Assembly (NCBI RefSeq): GCF_002080435.1
Contig: NZ_CP020538.1
Location: 2,165,501 to 2,229,500, forward strand
Direction: 5' to 3'
DNA length: 64,000 nucleotides
DNA from: Sphingobium herbicidovorans
GTDB lineage: Bacteria > Pseudomonadota > Alphaproteobacteria > Sphingomonadales > Sphingomonadaceae
In this document: piece by piece, positions 37,946-47,086 of the stretch
How positions within the stretch are numbered: the stretch's first letter is position 1
Layout: every line of letters starts with the position of its first letter
Notes under the pieces: model-generated
What the model was told of the DNA's origin: nothing
Database searches by the model: none
Seen by the model: only the letters and a program-made list of their open reading frames with translations
Program-made: the position numbers and the translations under genes

Positions 37946-40141
37946 TCATGTCAGCGGCGGAAGTTGGTTCAGGTGCTTGTCGAGCGTGATCGGGTAGTCG
38001 CGCACGCGGACGCCAGTGGCGTTGTAGATGGCGTTGGCGATGGCTGCGGCTACACCGCACAGCCCGAGTTCGCCCACGCCCTTTGCTTTCATCGGGTTGG
38101 CCTTGTCGTCCGCCTCCTCCAGGAAGATCACTTCCTGATGAGGGATATCGGCATGAACCGGCACTTCATAGGACGCGAGATCGTGGTTGACGAAAAAGCC
38201 GAAACGCCTGTCGACGGCCAATTCCTCCATCAATGCGCCGCCGACCCCCATGGTCATCGCGCCGATCACCTGGCTGCGCGCTGACTTGGGGTTGATGATC
38301 CTGCCGGCAGCGCAGACTGCCAGCATCCGGCGAATGCGCGTGGCGCCGGTGTAGGCGTCGACGCCCACCTCCACGAAGTGAGCGCCAAAAGTGGAAAGTT
38401 GCCACTTTTCCGCCAGTTCGCCAAATTCGATACGGTCCTCGGCCGTTAATCTTCCCGCTGCGGCTGCCTTGTGGAGTTCCGTCGACCGGTTGCCGCTGCG
38501 CACATAACCGCCTTCGAACAAAGCGCCGCCTGCTTCAATGCCCAGGCTTTGGAGGACCGCTTCCCGCAATTTTACACAAGCCGCATATACGCCTGCCGTG
38601 GCATTGGCCGCACCCCATTGACCGCCCGAACCCGCAGCGACCGGGAAGGTTGAACTACCGAGCTTTACTTTGACGGCGTCCATCGGCACGCCCATCATCT
38701 CCGCCGCGGTCTGGGCGATGATGGTGTAGCTGCCAGTGCCGATATCGGTCATGTCTGTTTCGACGGTTATGAGACCATCGGGGTCGAGATGGACCCGCGC
38801 GCCGCTGGCCCGATTGATATGGTTGCGAAAGGCCGCAGCTACCCCCATTCCGACCAGCCAGCGCCCGTCTCGCACCTTGCCTGGGACGGCATTTCTGCGC
38901 GACCAGCCGAACCGTTCGGCGCCTTCCGTCAGGCAGCGTACAAGCTGGCGTTGCGAAAACCGCCGTTCGGGTTTGGCGGGATCGACCTGGGTGTCGTTCT
39001 TGATCCGGAAGGCGACGGGATCCATTCCCAGCTTCTCGGCCATTTCGTCCATGGCGATTTCAAGCGCCATCATGCCGGGCGCCTCCCCCGGAGCGCGCAT
39101 GGCGTTGCCTTCGGGCAGGTCGAGCACCGCCAGCCTGAGTGCGGTCAGTCGGTTCGCACCCGCATAGAGTAGCTCAGTTTGGGCGGTCGCCGATTCCGGG
39201 CCGCCGCCTGGTTGGTCCCCCGAGCCGCTTTCATGCGCGATGGCGGCGATCGTACCGTCGCGCCCCGCGCCGATGCGGATGCGCTGGCGGGTTGCGGGAC
39301 GATGCGTGCTGTTGTTAGCCATGAAGGGCCGCGGCAGCGCAATCTTCACCGGCCGTGCCGCCGCCTTTGCTCCCAGCGCGGCGAGGACAGCGTCCGTCCG
39401 CAGGAACAGTTTTCCACCGAAGCCGCCGCCGATATAGGGCGACAGGAAATGGATTTTCTCCTTTGGCATGTTGAGCGTTCGGGCAAGGTCCCCGCGACCC
39501 CAGTCGATCATCTGGTTCGATGTCCAGATCGTCAGTTCGTCGCCCTGCCACGCCGCGATGGAAGCGAAGGGCTCCATCATCGCATGGGTGTGATCGGGCG
39601 TCGTATATTCGGCATCGATCTTTACCGCAGCGGCAGCGAAAGCAGCCTTGAAATCACCGACCGTCGCTGGCTCGCCGCCATTGCCAACGACTGGAGCGGT
39701 CTTCAACGCCTGGTCCAGATCGAACCGCCCTTGCGTACGGTCATAATCGACCCGCGCCATGGCGGCGGCGGCGCGGGCCTGTTCGAATGTCTCTGCGACG
39801 ACGATAGCGATGGCCTGGTGATAGTGATCGACCTCCGGCCCGCCGAGCAGCTTCACCGTATTGAACTGTCCTTTGCCCAGCGTGCCGGCATCCTCTGCGG
39901 TGACCACCGAAATGACGCCGGGCGCAGCCCTTACAGCGTCCAGGTTCAGCCAGCGGAAGGTGCCCTTGGCGATTGCCGACCCGATCACATAGCCATAGGC
40001 GGGGTTCGCCGCCTCGCGCTGTTCATAAGCGTAGGGCGCGAGGCCCGTCGTCTTGAGCGGACCGTCGATCCGATCCTGCGCACGGCCGACAACGGACATC
40101 CTGTCGATGGGATTGGTCCCGGCGGGAACATTGAACTTCAT
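37946..40141 (-). CDS. paoC: Aldehyde oxidase molybdopterin subunit PaoC-like
   Basis: The large catalytic subunit (731 residues) of a xanthine-oxidase-family aldehyde oxidase. It binds molybdenum cofactor, probably the cytosine dinucleotide form as in E. coli PaoABC. The GGGFGGK loop near residue 245 is present, and the catalytic base Glu is in AKGVGELGLCG near residue 695. The ATG at 40141 is the family start. It starts four bases after the paoB stop. The chaperone PaoD, which matures this subunit in E. coli, is not encoded next to it. Confidence 0.92.
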   Translation of the reverse strand: MKFNVPAGTNPIDRMSVVGRAQDRIDGPLKTTGLAPYAYEQREAANPAYGYVIGSAIAKGTFRWLNLDAVRAAPGVISVVTAEDAGTLGKGQFNTVKLLGGPEVDHYHQAIAIVVAETFEQARAAAAMARVDYDRTQGRFDLDQALKTAPVVGNGGEPATVGDFKAAFAAAAVKIDAEYTTPDHTHAMMEPFASIAAWQGDELTIWTSNQMIDWGRGDLARTLNMPKEKIHFLSPYIGGGFGGKLFLRTDAVLAALGAKAAARPVKIALPRPFMANNSTHRPATRQRIRIGAGRDGTIAAIAHESGSGDQPGGGPESATAQTELLYAGANRLTALRLAVLDLPEGNAMRAPGEAPGMMALEIAMDEMAEKLGMDPVAFRIKNDTQVDPAKPERRFSQRQLVRCLTEGAERFGWSRRNAVPGKVRDGRWLVGMGVAAAFRNHINRASGARVHLDPDGLITVETDMTDIGTGSYTIIAQTAAEMMGVPMDAVKVKLGSSTFPVAAGSGGQWGAANATAGVYAACVKLREAVLQSLGIEAGGALFEGGYVRSGNRSTELHKAAAAGRLTAEDRIEFGELAEKWQLSTFGAHFVEVGVDAYTGATRIRRMLAVCAAGRIINPKSARSQVIGAMTMGVGGALMEELAVDRRFGFFVNHDLASYEVPVHADIPHQEVIFLEEADDKANPMKAKGVGELGLCGVAAAIANAIYNATGVRVRDYPITLDKHLNQLPPLT

Positions 40142-40145
40142 GGGA

Positions 40146-41096
40146 TCAGATCCTGGCTTGCGCGATGACATAGGCCAGCGCGCGCGTCGCGAGCGGCAGC
40201 TTGAAGCCATTGTTTCTTGTCGGCGTCGCCCCTTCAAAGGCCCGCGCGGTAACGGCCGCCGCACCTTGCGGCAGCAGCGCCTCGGCGGCTTCGATGCGCC
40301 AGGGCTTTGGCGCAACCCCACCAAACGCCACGCGGCCGATGCCATCAGGCTGGATCACGGCCGCGACCGACACGAGTGCGAAGGCATAGGAGGCGCGGTC
40401 GCGGACTTTCTCGTAGAAATGCTTGCCACCTAGGGGCGCGGGCAGCGTGACGGCGGTGATGAGTTCGCCGGGCTTCAGCACGGTATCCTGTTCCGGATTG
40501 TCTTCCCAGAGGCGATGAAAATCCGCAATCGGGATGGACCGGGTTCGCCCATGCGCATCAATCGTTTCCACAACGGCGTCGAGCACGCGCAGGGCTACGG
40601 CCATGTCGCCCGGAAAAGTCGCGATGCAGGACTTGCTCACTCCGATCACGCCGAGATGGCGGGAATAGCCGCCAACTGCAGCGCATCCCGAACCCGGCTT
40701 CCGTTTGTTGCAGGCCATGTTGATGTCGTAGAAATAGGGGCAGCGGGTGCGCTGGAGCAGGTTGCCGCCGGTCGTGGCCTTGTTGCGCAATTGTCCCGAA
40801 GCGCCGGCAAGGATCGCGCGCGACAGCACGGCATAGTCACGGCGCACACGTTCGTCCGTGGCAAGATCGGTATTCGTGACGAGCGCCCCGATCCGCAGGC
40901 CGCCCTGGGGCGTCGTTTCGATCTTGGTGAAGTCCAGGTCCTGCACATCGACGAGATGCGTCGGCGTTTCCACCTCGATCTTCATGAGGTCCAGCAGGTT
41001 GGTGCCCCCGGCGATGAACCGCGCGCCGGGGCGTTGCGCTACCGCCCGTGCCGCCGCGACAGGGTCCGTAGCGCGTTCATAGGTGAAGGCTCTCAC
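40146..41096 (-). CDS. paoB: Aldehyde oxidase FAD subunit PaoB-like
   Basis: A 316-residue FAD-binding electron-transfer subunit. The FAD loop is [13 protein letters not shown] near residue 26. It also carries cysteines in [26 protein letters not shown] near residue 125, which match the extra [4Fe-4S] cluster seen in PaoB of E. coli but absent from ordinary xanthine dehydrogenase FAD subunits. The GTG start overlaps the paoA stop (GTGA). Confidence 0.92.
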   Translation of the reverse strand: MRAFTYERATDPVAAARAVAQRPGARFIAGGTNLLDLMKIEVETPTHLVDVQDLDFTKIETTPQGGLRIGALVTNTDLATDERVRRDYAVLSRAILAGASGQLRNKATTGGNLLQRTRCPYFYDINMACNKRKPGSGCAAVGGYSRHLGVIGVSKSCIATFPGDMAVALRVLDAVVETIDAHGRTRSIPIADFHRLWEDNPEQDTVLKPGELITAVTLPAPLGGKHFYEKVRDRASYAFALVSVAAVIQPDGIGRVAFGGVAPKPWRIEAAEALLPQGAAAVTARAFEGATPTRNNGFKLPLATRALAYVIAQARI

Positions 41097-41731
41097 GCGC
41101 TCTCTCCCGCGACGTCCGCCATCGCCTCGGCGATATTGGAGTAAGCGCCGCAGCGGCAGATATTGCCGCTCATCCGCTCCCGCATCTCCAGCGCCGTGGC
41201 GCGTGGGCTGGCAGTCAGATCGTCCTGAACGTGGCTGGGGATCCCGCGCGCGATCTCATCCAGAACCGCGACTGCGGAACAGATCTGGCCGGGCGTGCAG
41301 TAGCCGCACTGATAGCCGTCATGCTTGATGAATGCCGCCTGCATCGGGTGCAACTTGTCAGGCGTGCCCAGCCCCTCGATCGTGGTAATTTCGTGGCCTT
41401 CATGCATGACGGCGAGGCTGAGGCAGGAATTGATGCGCTTCCCTTCGACAAGGACGGTGCAGGCGCCGCACTGGCCGTGATCGCAGCCCTTCTTGGTGCC
41501 AGTCAGATGAAGATGTTCGCGCAGGGCGTCGAGCAAGGTCGTGCGCGGATCAAGCGCCAGCTGCTGCTTGCTTCCATTGACGGCGAAAGTGACGGACATT
41601 GTAGGAACAGGCCGGGCAGGCGGAAGTGCGGGGGACTCAGTCAAGGCAGGCGCCGCAGCCGCGACTGCCGTGACGGTCGTTCCGGCCAGAACGCCGCGGC
41701 GCGATATCTCCAGCTTGGGCCGATTGGCCAT
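41093..41731 (-). CDS. paoA: Aldehyde oxidase 2Fe-2S subunit PaoA-like, Tat-exported
   Basis: A 212-residue subunit carrying two [2Fe-2S] clusters: the plant-type site [12 protein letters not shown] (near residue 90) and the helical site [10 protein letters not shown] ... ICRCGAY. The N-terminus has a twin-arginine signal (ISRRGVLAG plus a hydrophobic Ala-rich stretch), so the folded PaoABC complex is carried to the periplasm by this subunit. The ATG at 41731 has AAAGGA upstream. It starts 25 bases after the metallo-hydrolase stop, making a four-gene operon. Confidence 0.93.
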   Translation of the reverse strand: MANRPKLEISRRGVLAGTTVTAVAAAAPALTESPALPPARPVPTMSVTFAVNGSKQQLALDPRTTLLDALREHLHLTGTKKGCDHGQCGACTVLVEGKRINSCLSLAVMHEGHEITTIEGLGTPDKLHPMQAAFIKHDGYQCGYCTPGQICSAVAVLDEIARGIPSHVQDDLTASPRATALEMRERMSGNICRCGAYSNIAEAMADVAGESA

Positions 41732-41756
41732 GAGTTCAGTCCTTTCGCGCATCTTT

Positions 41757-42668
41757 TCAATCTGGCCGCGGGGCGACCGGGTAGATGATGAAATCGTCAT
41801 GAGCTTGCGGCCGCTCGGGCACGTCGAGCGGCGCCTTGAGGCCCTTTTGCAGCTCGACGATGCTGCGTTTCGGCAGTTCCAGCGGACGCTCGTCCGGGTG
41901 CGCCTGTGCTTCGTGCGGATAGTCCTGGCCAGGCGTTCGCGTCATTTCGATATGGGCGCCCAGCACTGCGCGGATCGGGTGTCTGGCCGCAAATGCCGCC
42001 ACGCGATCCACGCTTGCCCGATTGTCCGCCAGAAAGTTGACGGGGATGTACAGGCGGCCGGGATAAAGCGTGTCGCCCGACAGCAGGATCTTCAACTGCG
42101 GATCGTAGATCATGATGGCGGCGGCCTGGTGTCCGGGCGCAGGCATGACCGTGAGGACGCGGCCACCCAGGTCGAAGCGAGCCGGATCTTCCGGCCACTT
42201 CGCTATGCCGAAGAAGCGAGCCACATCCTGACTCCCGAGTCCGATGACCGTCGTATCGGGCCGATCCTGAAATGCTGCGTCCCCGGCGACATGATCGCCG
42301 TGGCTGTGACTATGCGCCACCACGAGAGGAATCCGCGCGCGCCCCTTTGCCGCCAGCCATTGTGCCACGAGGCGGTCGATCACCGGCCTGATCCGGCCGC
42401 CCTGTGCGCCCGTATCGACCAGTAATGCCCTGTCTCGCCCGAAAAGAAGATATAGAAAGGGCGCTTCAAAGTTGGTTTTAATCGACTGTCGGATGACGAA
42501 TGTGTCGCCGTCGAGCGCCTGAACCTGGGACTCAGGCTCCTGCGCGAGCGTGCCGTCGATCCATCGCTCCGGGAACAGGCCAGGAGTCTTTGTCGTTGCA
42601 GCCGGAACGGCCGACGCGCCGCAAAGCGCCATGGTTGCCAGGACCGTTCCGGCAATCCTCGCGAACAT
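41757..42668 (-). CDS. Periplasmic metallo-beta-lactamase-fold hydrolase (B3-like)
   Basis: A 303-residue secreted protein with a signal peptide cut near AVPAA. The zinc motif HSHSHGDH is near residue 115, with further ligands in APGHQAA, SGDTLYP and GAHIEMT. The layout resembles subclass B3 beta-lactamases and related hydrolases of unknown substrate; the first histidine spacing (HxHxHGDH) is slightly unusual for the HxHxDH family since Gly-Asp replaces the usual Ala-Asp or Thr-Asp. GGGAGG stands before the ATG. It is the first gene of the paoABC operon, so it may act on a periplasmic substrate or product of that system. Confidence 0.8.
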   Translation of the reverse strand: MFARIAGTVLATMALCGASAVPAATTKTPGLFPERWIDGTLAQEPESQVQALDGDTFVIRQSIKTNFEAPFLYLLFGRDRALLVDTGAQGGRIRPVIDRLVAQWLAAKGRARIPLVVAHSHSHGDHVAGDAAFQDRPDTTVIGLGSQDVARFFGIAKWPEDPARFDLGGRVLTVMPAPGHQAAAIMIYDPQLKILLSGDTLYPGRLYIPVNFLADNRASVDRVAAFAARHPIRAVLGAHIEMTRTPGQDYPHEAQAHPDERPLELPKRSIVELQKGLKAPLDVPERPQAHDDFIIYPVAPRPD

Positions 42669-42749
42669 AGTCTCGGCCTCCCTTGATCGGGGCGCTTCCC
42701 GCACCCCTGTAGTTTGCTCCTGAACCGTTACGGCTCTCCCGGCAGGAAG

Positions 42750-42779
42750 GGGGCGCAACCCTTTGAAGGGATGCGCCCC
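42750..42779 (-). terminator. Strong hairpin after the TonB-dependent receptor gene
   Basis: GGGGCGCA pairs with TGCGCCCC, with an inner CCCTT/AAGGG stem and a two-base loop. It begins 16 bases after the receptor stop on the minus strand. There is no T run, so it may need Rho or act mainly to protect the mRNA end. Confidence 0.6.
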
Positions 42780-42795
42780 GCCGATCTTGTCCCGT

Positions 42796-45186
42796 TCAGT
42801 ATTTGAGCCGCGCTTCGATGCCGAAGGTGCGCGGATTGATAACCGTCTGCTTGTAATAACGCAGCACGACGCCATCGTTGAGGCCAACCCGCGAACGATC
42901 ATTTGCGACTGAGGCCACCGCATATTTGTCGAAGATATTGTTCGCAAACAGGCCGATGCTGTATTTGTCGGTCTCGTAGTTCAGAGCCGCGCGATGCAGG
43001 ACATAGCCGGGTAGCTTGTCGCCAAAAGCGCGATCCCAACCAAGCCGCGTCACCACATTGCCGCGATAGGTAGCTGTCCAATTGGCGACAATGCTGCCGT
43101 CCCTGACAGGATGGGCGTATGTCACGCCCAGGCTGCCGCTGTTCTTCGCCGATCCCGGGAGGCGGTCGCCGGAAAATGCATCCAGCTGAATGGGATTGCT
43201 GGGGTAAGTGCCCGCCGGATCGTTGACGGCGATGACATTGGGCACGTCCTCAGTCAGCCTGGCATCGACGTAGGAATAGGTTCCCTGGATCGACAAACCC
43301 GGAAGGGGGCGCAGCTGGAATGATGTTTCAAACCCTTCGGATTTCGCCTTGCCGCCATTGACCGTGATGCCAACAATGCCGTTCAGAGTGGCGGAATCGA
43401 CCTGGATGCCGTCCCATTTGATCTGGAAGACGTTGAAGTTGAAGGTCAGTTTTCGATCAAAGAACTGAGTACGGATGCCGATTTCCGCATTCTTGGTGGT
43501 GTCTGGCCCATATTGAAGCTCGTTGGGCAGGGCGCAGACATTTTGCGCAGGAGGCGGGTTCAGAACGGGCGGGCAGGGCGCGACCGAGTTCGGACCGCCG
43601 ATGCGATATCCCTTGCTATACGTCGCATAGAGCATGATGTCGTCGGTGAAGTTGTAGGAAGTGTTGAACTTCCACACAGTGCCGCTTTTCTTTGCTGTGC
43701 CGCCTGCTGCTTCGGCGTCATATGGGCTGAGTGGATCGCCCAGCAACGGGATGACTGCGCGCCCCCTGATGTTCGACTTATACTGGAACCAGCGGCCGCC
43801 CGCCGTTACCTGCCATTCCGGCGTAATGCGGAATGTGCCTTCGCCGAATATCGCCTTTTCGGTGACCTTCGATGTTGTGTAGGACGCATATTCAATCTCT
43901 TCAGGATTGGTCGCCAGATCAACCCAGGGATGGCCGGGAAGGATCTCGCGATAGTCGTTCTGCAGCTTCTGTTCGTTGTAGAAGCCGCCTATCGCCCAAT
44001 TGAAGGGCCCGCCGTGGCGTGAGACGAAGCGGACTTCCTGATTGAACTGCTTTCGACTGTTGACGCTTTCATTGTAGCTCGAAAAAGCTGGAAAGCTCTC
44101 ATAGCCATAGTCGAGGTCCAGCAGAAGGTCAGTGTTGTCCGAGGTACGGACATTGCGAACATTGGTGTAGGCGGTCGTCGCGACCAGGTCGGTAAAGTCC
44201 GCAATGTTCGCGTTGACTTCCATGCTGCCGAGGTGCGCGCGACGATTTACCGGTTCCAGATAGCGGGCGCCGTTTTCGTACCTGCCGGTTCCGAGTACCC
44301 CGTCGCTAGTATACTGGCCGCCATCGGTCTTGGTCCGCTGGAAGGCGTAGGTGAAATTGACCGACAGATCGGGGTTGAACTGGACCAGCAATTGGTTGCG
44401 CGTGGTGAAGGTCTTTTCGAAATTGACGTCCTTCCGCGCAGTCAGGTTTGCGGCATAATCCGCATCCGTTACACCGCCGGGGCCGCTTGGCTGTGGCAGC
44501 GACACGCCAGGTTCCTGCAGCAGCAGCGGAGAGTCGATGAAGCCAGGATCATAATAATAGCCGGTGGACGAACGGAAGGCGACATGATCCCGGATGATCG
44601 GGATGTTGATGACGCCATCCAGCTGGAAGCCAGCCTTTTCACCATGTTCCTTGGCATAGAGGCGGCTGTGCACTTCGCCGCTGATCGCCGTCAGGTCGGG
44701 GCGATTGGGTATGTTGCGGATGGCGCCGGCTAGCGTGCCAAGGCCATAGAGCGTGCCCTGCGGTCCAAGCAATGTTTCCACTCGCGCGATGTCGAGGAGC
44801 TTGAAGTCGTAATAGAGCGGAACTTCGCCCAAATAGACGCCCAGCGCGTCGTCATAGGACAAGCCGGTTGCATCAACATCCGAAGCGCTCAGTCCCCGAA
44901 GCACGATCGTTCCGGTAGAACCCGGACCAGTATCGGAAACTGTCATACCCGGCGTGAAGTCTGCAAGATCGCGAACATCGTCGATCCGCTGCCTGGACAA
45001 TTGTTCAGCGCCTATTGCGGTGATGTTGATAGGCACATCCTGAATGGTGACTTCACGGCGAGTGCCCGTCACCACGATCTCGTTGGCGTCGCCAGCTTGC
45101 GGCATGGCGTCTTGTGCGACAGCCGGAGTGGTTCCGACGCCCATTAAAATGGTCGCGCCTAACAACGTGTTCCGAAACATTTTCAT
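42796..45186 (-). CDS. TonB-dependent outer-membrane receptor
   Basis: A 796-residue outer-membrane barrel. A signal peptide cut after AVAQ is followed by a plug domain (EIVVTGTRREVTIQDVPINIT, IVLRGLSASD, GPQGTLYGLGTLAGAIRNIPNRP) and 22 predicted strands ending in an aromatic-terminal GIEARLKY. The plug style is that of the sphingomonad receptors for small organic substrates rather than classical siderophore receptors. There is no N-terminal signalling extension. GGAG is five bases before the ATG at 45186 (a GTG two codons earlier is possible). It is divergent from the guanidine operon and beside the aldehyde oxidase operon, so its substrate could belong to either. Confidence 0.92.
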   Translation of the reverse strand: MKMFRNTLLGATILMGVGTTPAVAQDAMPQAGDANEIVVTGTRREVTIQDVPINITAIGAEQLSRQRIDDVRDLADFTPGMTVSDTGPGSTGTIVLRGLSASDVDATGLSYDDALGVYLGEVPLYYDFKLLDIARVETLLGPQGTLYGLGTLAGAIRNIPNRPDLTAISGEVHSRLYAKEHGEKAGFQLDGVINIPIIRDHVAFRSSTGYYYDPGFIDSPLLLQEPGVSLPQPSGPGGVTDADYAANLTARKDVNFEKTFTTRNQLLVQFNPDLSVNFTYAFQRTKTDGGQYTSDGVLGTGRYENGARYLEPVNRRAHLGSMEVNANIADFTDLVATTAYTNVRNVRTSDNTDLLLDLDYGYESFPAFSSYNESVNSRKQFNQEVRFVSRHGGPFNWAIGGFYNEQKLQNDYREILPGHPWVDLATNPEEIEYASYTTSKVTEKAIFGEGTFRITPEWQVTAGGRWFQYKSNIRGRAVIPLLGDPLSPYDAEAAGGTAKKSGTVWKFNTSYNFTDDIMLYATYSKGYRIGGPNSVAPCPPVLNPPPAQNVCALPNELQYGPDTTKNAEIGIRTQFFDRKLTFNFNVFQIKWDGIQVDSATLNGIVGITVNGGKAKSEGFETSFQLRPLPGLSIQGTYSYVDARLTEDVPNVIAVNDPAGTYPSNPIQLDAFSGDRLPGSAKNSGSLGVTYAHPVRDGSIVANWTATYRGNVVTRLGWDRAFGDKLPGYVLHRAALNYETDKYSIGLFANNIFDKYAVASVANDRSRVGLNDGVVLRYYKQTVINPRTFGIEARLKY

Positions 45187-45192
45187 AGTCAC

Positions 45193-45970
45193 TCCGACCC
45201 CCTTTCGGTTGAGCCCTTAAGTGACATCCCTCCTATTGGCGCTCTAGCCGAGCCTGGCGCCTTGTCAGATAGTTCGCCGGTAGATTGGCGATCTCGCGCC
45301 GATGTTCATGGCGCAGCCTTACTTCCCTGCGGACATGCCGCGACGATGCGGCGTCGCGACCTGTTGTTCGAGCATTTCGAGGACGATTTGGTAGACCGAT
45401 CATGTTTGATGAGCTGGCAAGGACGACGACTGATGTCATCTCATCCAGCATTGCTGCATTACTGGTCTTGATTCGATCCACTTGCCCTCACTTCGATAGG
45501 CCGTCTTGCGGACGCTCAACTTTCCGTCTCGACGCTTTGCCGAACAATCACTCATACGGTATGGATATTACCTAATGCGTCAAGCGTAATATTTTTGCAC
45601 TTGCTCAGTATGAGTAAAATCTGTGACGCGCCGCATCAAAATGGCCTTTTTGGGCCGTAGGACGCTCTTGCCTTCCAGCTTTGCAGGGGTCTTGGCAGGC
45701 GATGAGCCAGTCCTTCGGCAGCAACTGGCCGCCCTGATTCGCGAAGGCGCCACTCCTTGCCCGTTGCGAATGGGAGCTCCCGGATTGCTCATGTTCATTG
45801 ATGATTCGCGTCAATGGCGGTCCGGGGATGCCTTGGGCAATGATCCTGTGGATGTGCCCGCCATCACGGGTTCATGCGAAAAATTATTACATATTCGACA
45901 ACTTGTAATATTTTCTTGTGGACAACAGGATGAACCAAGGTGATGCTGCATTGCGAAAGGGGATCGAATC
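45193..45970. other. Long intergenic region without a recognisable gene
   Basis: This 778-base stretch separates the divergent receptor and binding-protein genes. Short frames exist on both strands, but none has a good ribosome site, family resemblance or typical codon use. The part from about 45550 to 45920 is AT-rich, unlike its surroundings, and holds a 7-base inverted repeat at 45885-45910 and a second TAATATTTT box near 45588. It may hold both promoters, an untranslated leader, or a decayed regulator gene. I found no guanidine riboswitch core. Confidence 0.55.
45885..45910. promoter_or_regulatory. Inverted repeat upstream of the guanidine operon
   Basis: TATTACA and TGTAATA form a 7-base inverted repeat separated by 12 bases, ending 60 bases before the first gene of the operon. 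The right arm continues as TAATATTTT, which recurs near 45588. Long-spaced half-sites are characteristic of ribbon-helix-helix regulators of the NikR kind, so this is a natural candidate site for the NikR-like protein encoded in the operon. That link is inference. Confidence 0.5.
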
Positions 45971-47050
45971 ATGGTCAGGTTGATCGACAAGGTGGGCAAG
46001 GTCGCAATGCTTGCCAGCGCGCTGTTGCTCGCATCCTGTTCGCAGACGCCAGACCGGGGGGCGCAGCGTACGGATTTCAATATCGGCTGGTCGATCTATG
46101 CGGGGTGGATGCCTTGGCCCTACGCTCAACAGGCCGGCATCGTGAAGAAATGGGCCGACAAATATGGGATCAAGATCAACGTCGTTCAGGTGAACGACTA
46201 TGTGGAATCGATCAATCAATACACGGCGGGCAAGTTCGACGGGGTGACCGTCACCAATATGGACGCGCTCACCATACCCGCTGCCGGTGGCAAGGACAGC
46301 AGCGCCATCATCGTGGGGGATTATTCCAACGGCAATGACGGCATATTGCTGAGAGGCGCGGACCAGATGCGCGCCATCAAGGGCCAGCAGGTCTATCTGG
46401 TCGAACTATCCGTCTCCCATTATCTGTTGGCGCGTGGTCTCGAGACTGCAGGGCTCAAGCCGACCGATGTGAAGGCCGTGAATACGTCCGACGCCGACAT
46501 TGTGGGCGCTTTCGGGAGCCCGCAGGCCAAGGCCGTGGTTGCCTGGAATCCGCAGCTTTCGGTGATGAAGAATCAGCCGGGCGTTGCTCAGGTATTCAGT
46601 TCAGCCCAAATCCCGGGCGAGATACTTGACCTGATGGTCGTCGATACCGCTACGCTCAAGGCCAATCCGAACCTGGGCAAGGCGCTGACGGGCATCTGGT
46701 ATGAGACCGTTTCCCTGATGCAGCGGCAGGACGCCCAGGGCAGAGCGGCGCGCGCAGCCATGGCGAAGCTGGCCGGATCGACGCCCGAGAGCTTCGAAAG
46801 CCAGCTGTCGACCACGCATCTCTATACCGATCCCAAGGCTGCGGTGAGCGCCACCTCAAATCCGGCGCTGATCAAGACGATGACACAGGTGCGAAATTTC
46901 AGCTTTTCCAAGGGGCTGTTCAAAGGCGCGTCGTCTGCCGATGCCGTGGGCATTGCCTTCCCCGGCGGCAAGACGCTCGGCGATCCGCAACGGGTAACGC
47001 TGCGGTTCGACGAAAGCTTCATGAAGCTGGCTGCTGACGGAAAGCTCTGA
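45971..47050 (+). CDS. ABC transporter substrate-binding lipoprotein, guanidine/urea carboxylase region
   Basis: A 359-residue binding protein of the type found only beside urea/guanidine carboxylase genes (related to the taurine/nitrate SBP class). A signal sequence ends in a lipobox (LLLASCSQ), so the protein is anchored rather than free, unusual for a Gram-negative binding protein. Family landmarks are NIGWSIYAGWMPWPYA near residue 38, DGVTVTNMDALTIPAAGG near residue 92 and SVSHYLLARGLE near residue 155. AAAGGGG is before the ATG. It heads the nine-gene operon; the ligand is probably guanidinium. Confidence 0.88.
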   Translation: MVRLIDKVGKVAMLASALLLASCSQTPDRGAQRTDFNIGWSIYAGWMPWPYAQQAGIVKKWADKYGIKINVVQVNDYVESINQYTAGKFDGVTVTNMDALTIPAAGGKDSSAIIVGDYSNGNDGILLRGADQMRAIKGQQVYLVELSVSHYLLARGLETAGLKPTDVKAVNTSDADIVGAFGSPQAKAVVAWNPQLSVMKNQPGVAQVFSSAQIPGEILDLMVVDTATLKANPNLGKALTGIWYETVSLMQRQDAQGRAARAAMAKLAGSTPESFESQLSTTHLYTDPKAAVSATSNPALIKTMTQVRNFSFSKGLFKGASSADAVGIAFPGGKTLGDPQRVTLRFDESFMKLAADGKL

Positions 47051-47086
47051 CTGGTTCGTTTCGAATTTATCGAAAGTGATGTGACG

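Noticed and set aside
45233..45481. Minus-strand frame of 82 codons that might be a regulator fragment
   Set aside because: No helix-turn-helix or effector-domain pattern could be recognised and codon use looks random; possibly a decayed gene but not supportable.
45623..45943. Plus-strand frame of 106 codons just before the binding-protein gene
   Set aside because: No ribosome site or family resemblance, and it runs through the AT-rich dyad region, which is better explained as regulatory.
45850..45970. Guanidine-I, -II or -III riboswitch before the guanidine operon
   Set aside because: I looked for the conserved core elements and for paired ACGR hairpin loops and found neither. ATCACGGGTT at 45873 is not in a hairpin. 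The leader of the SMR gene was also negative.
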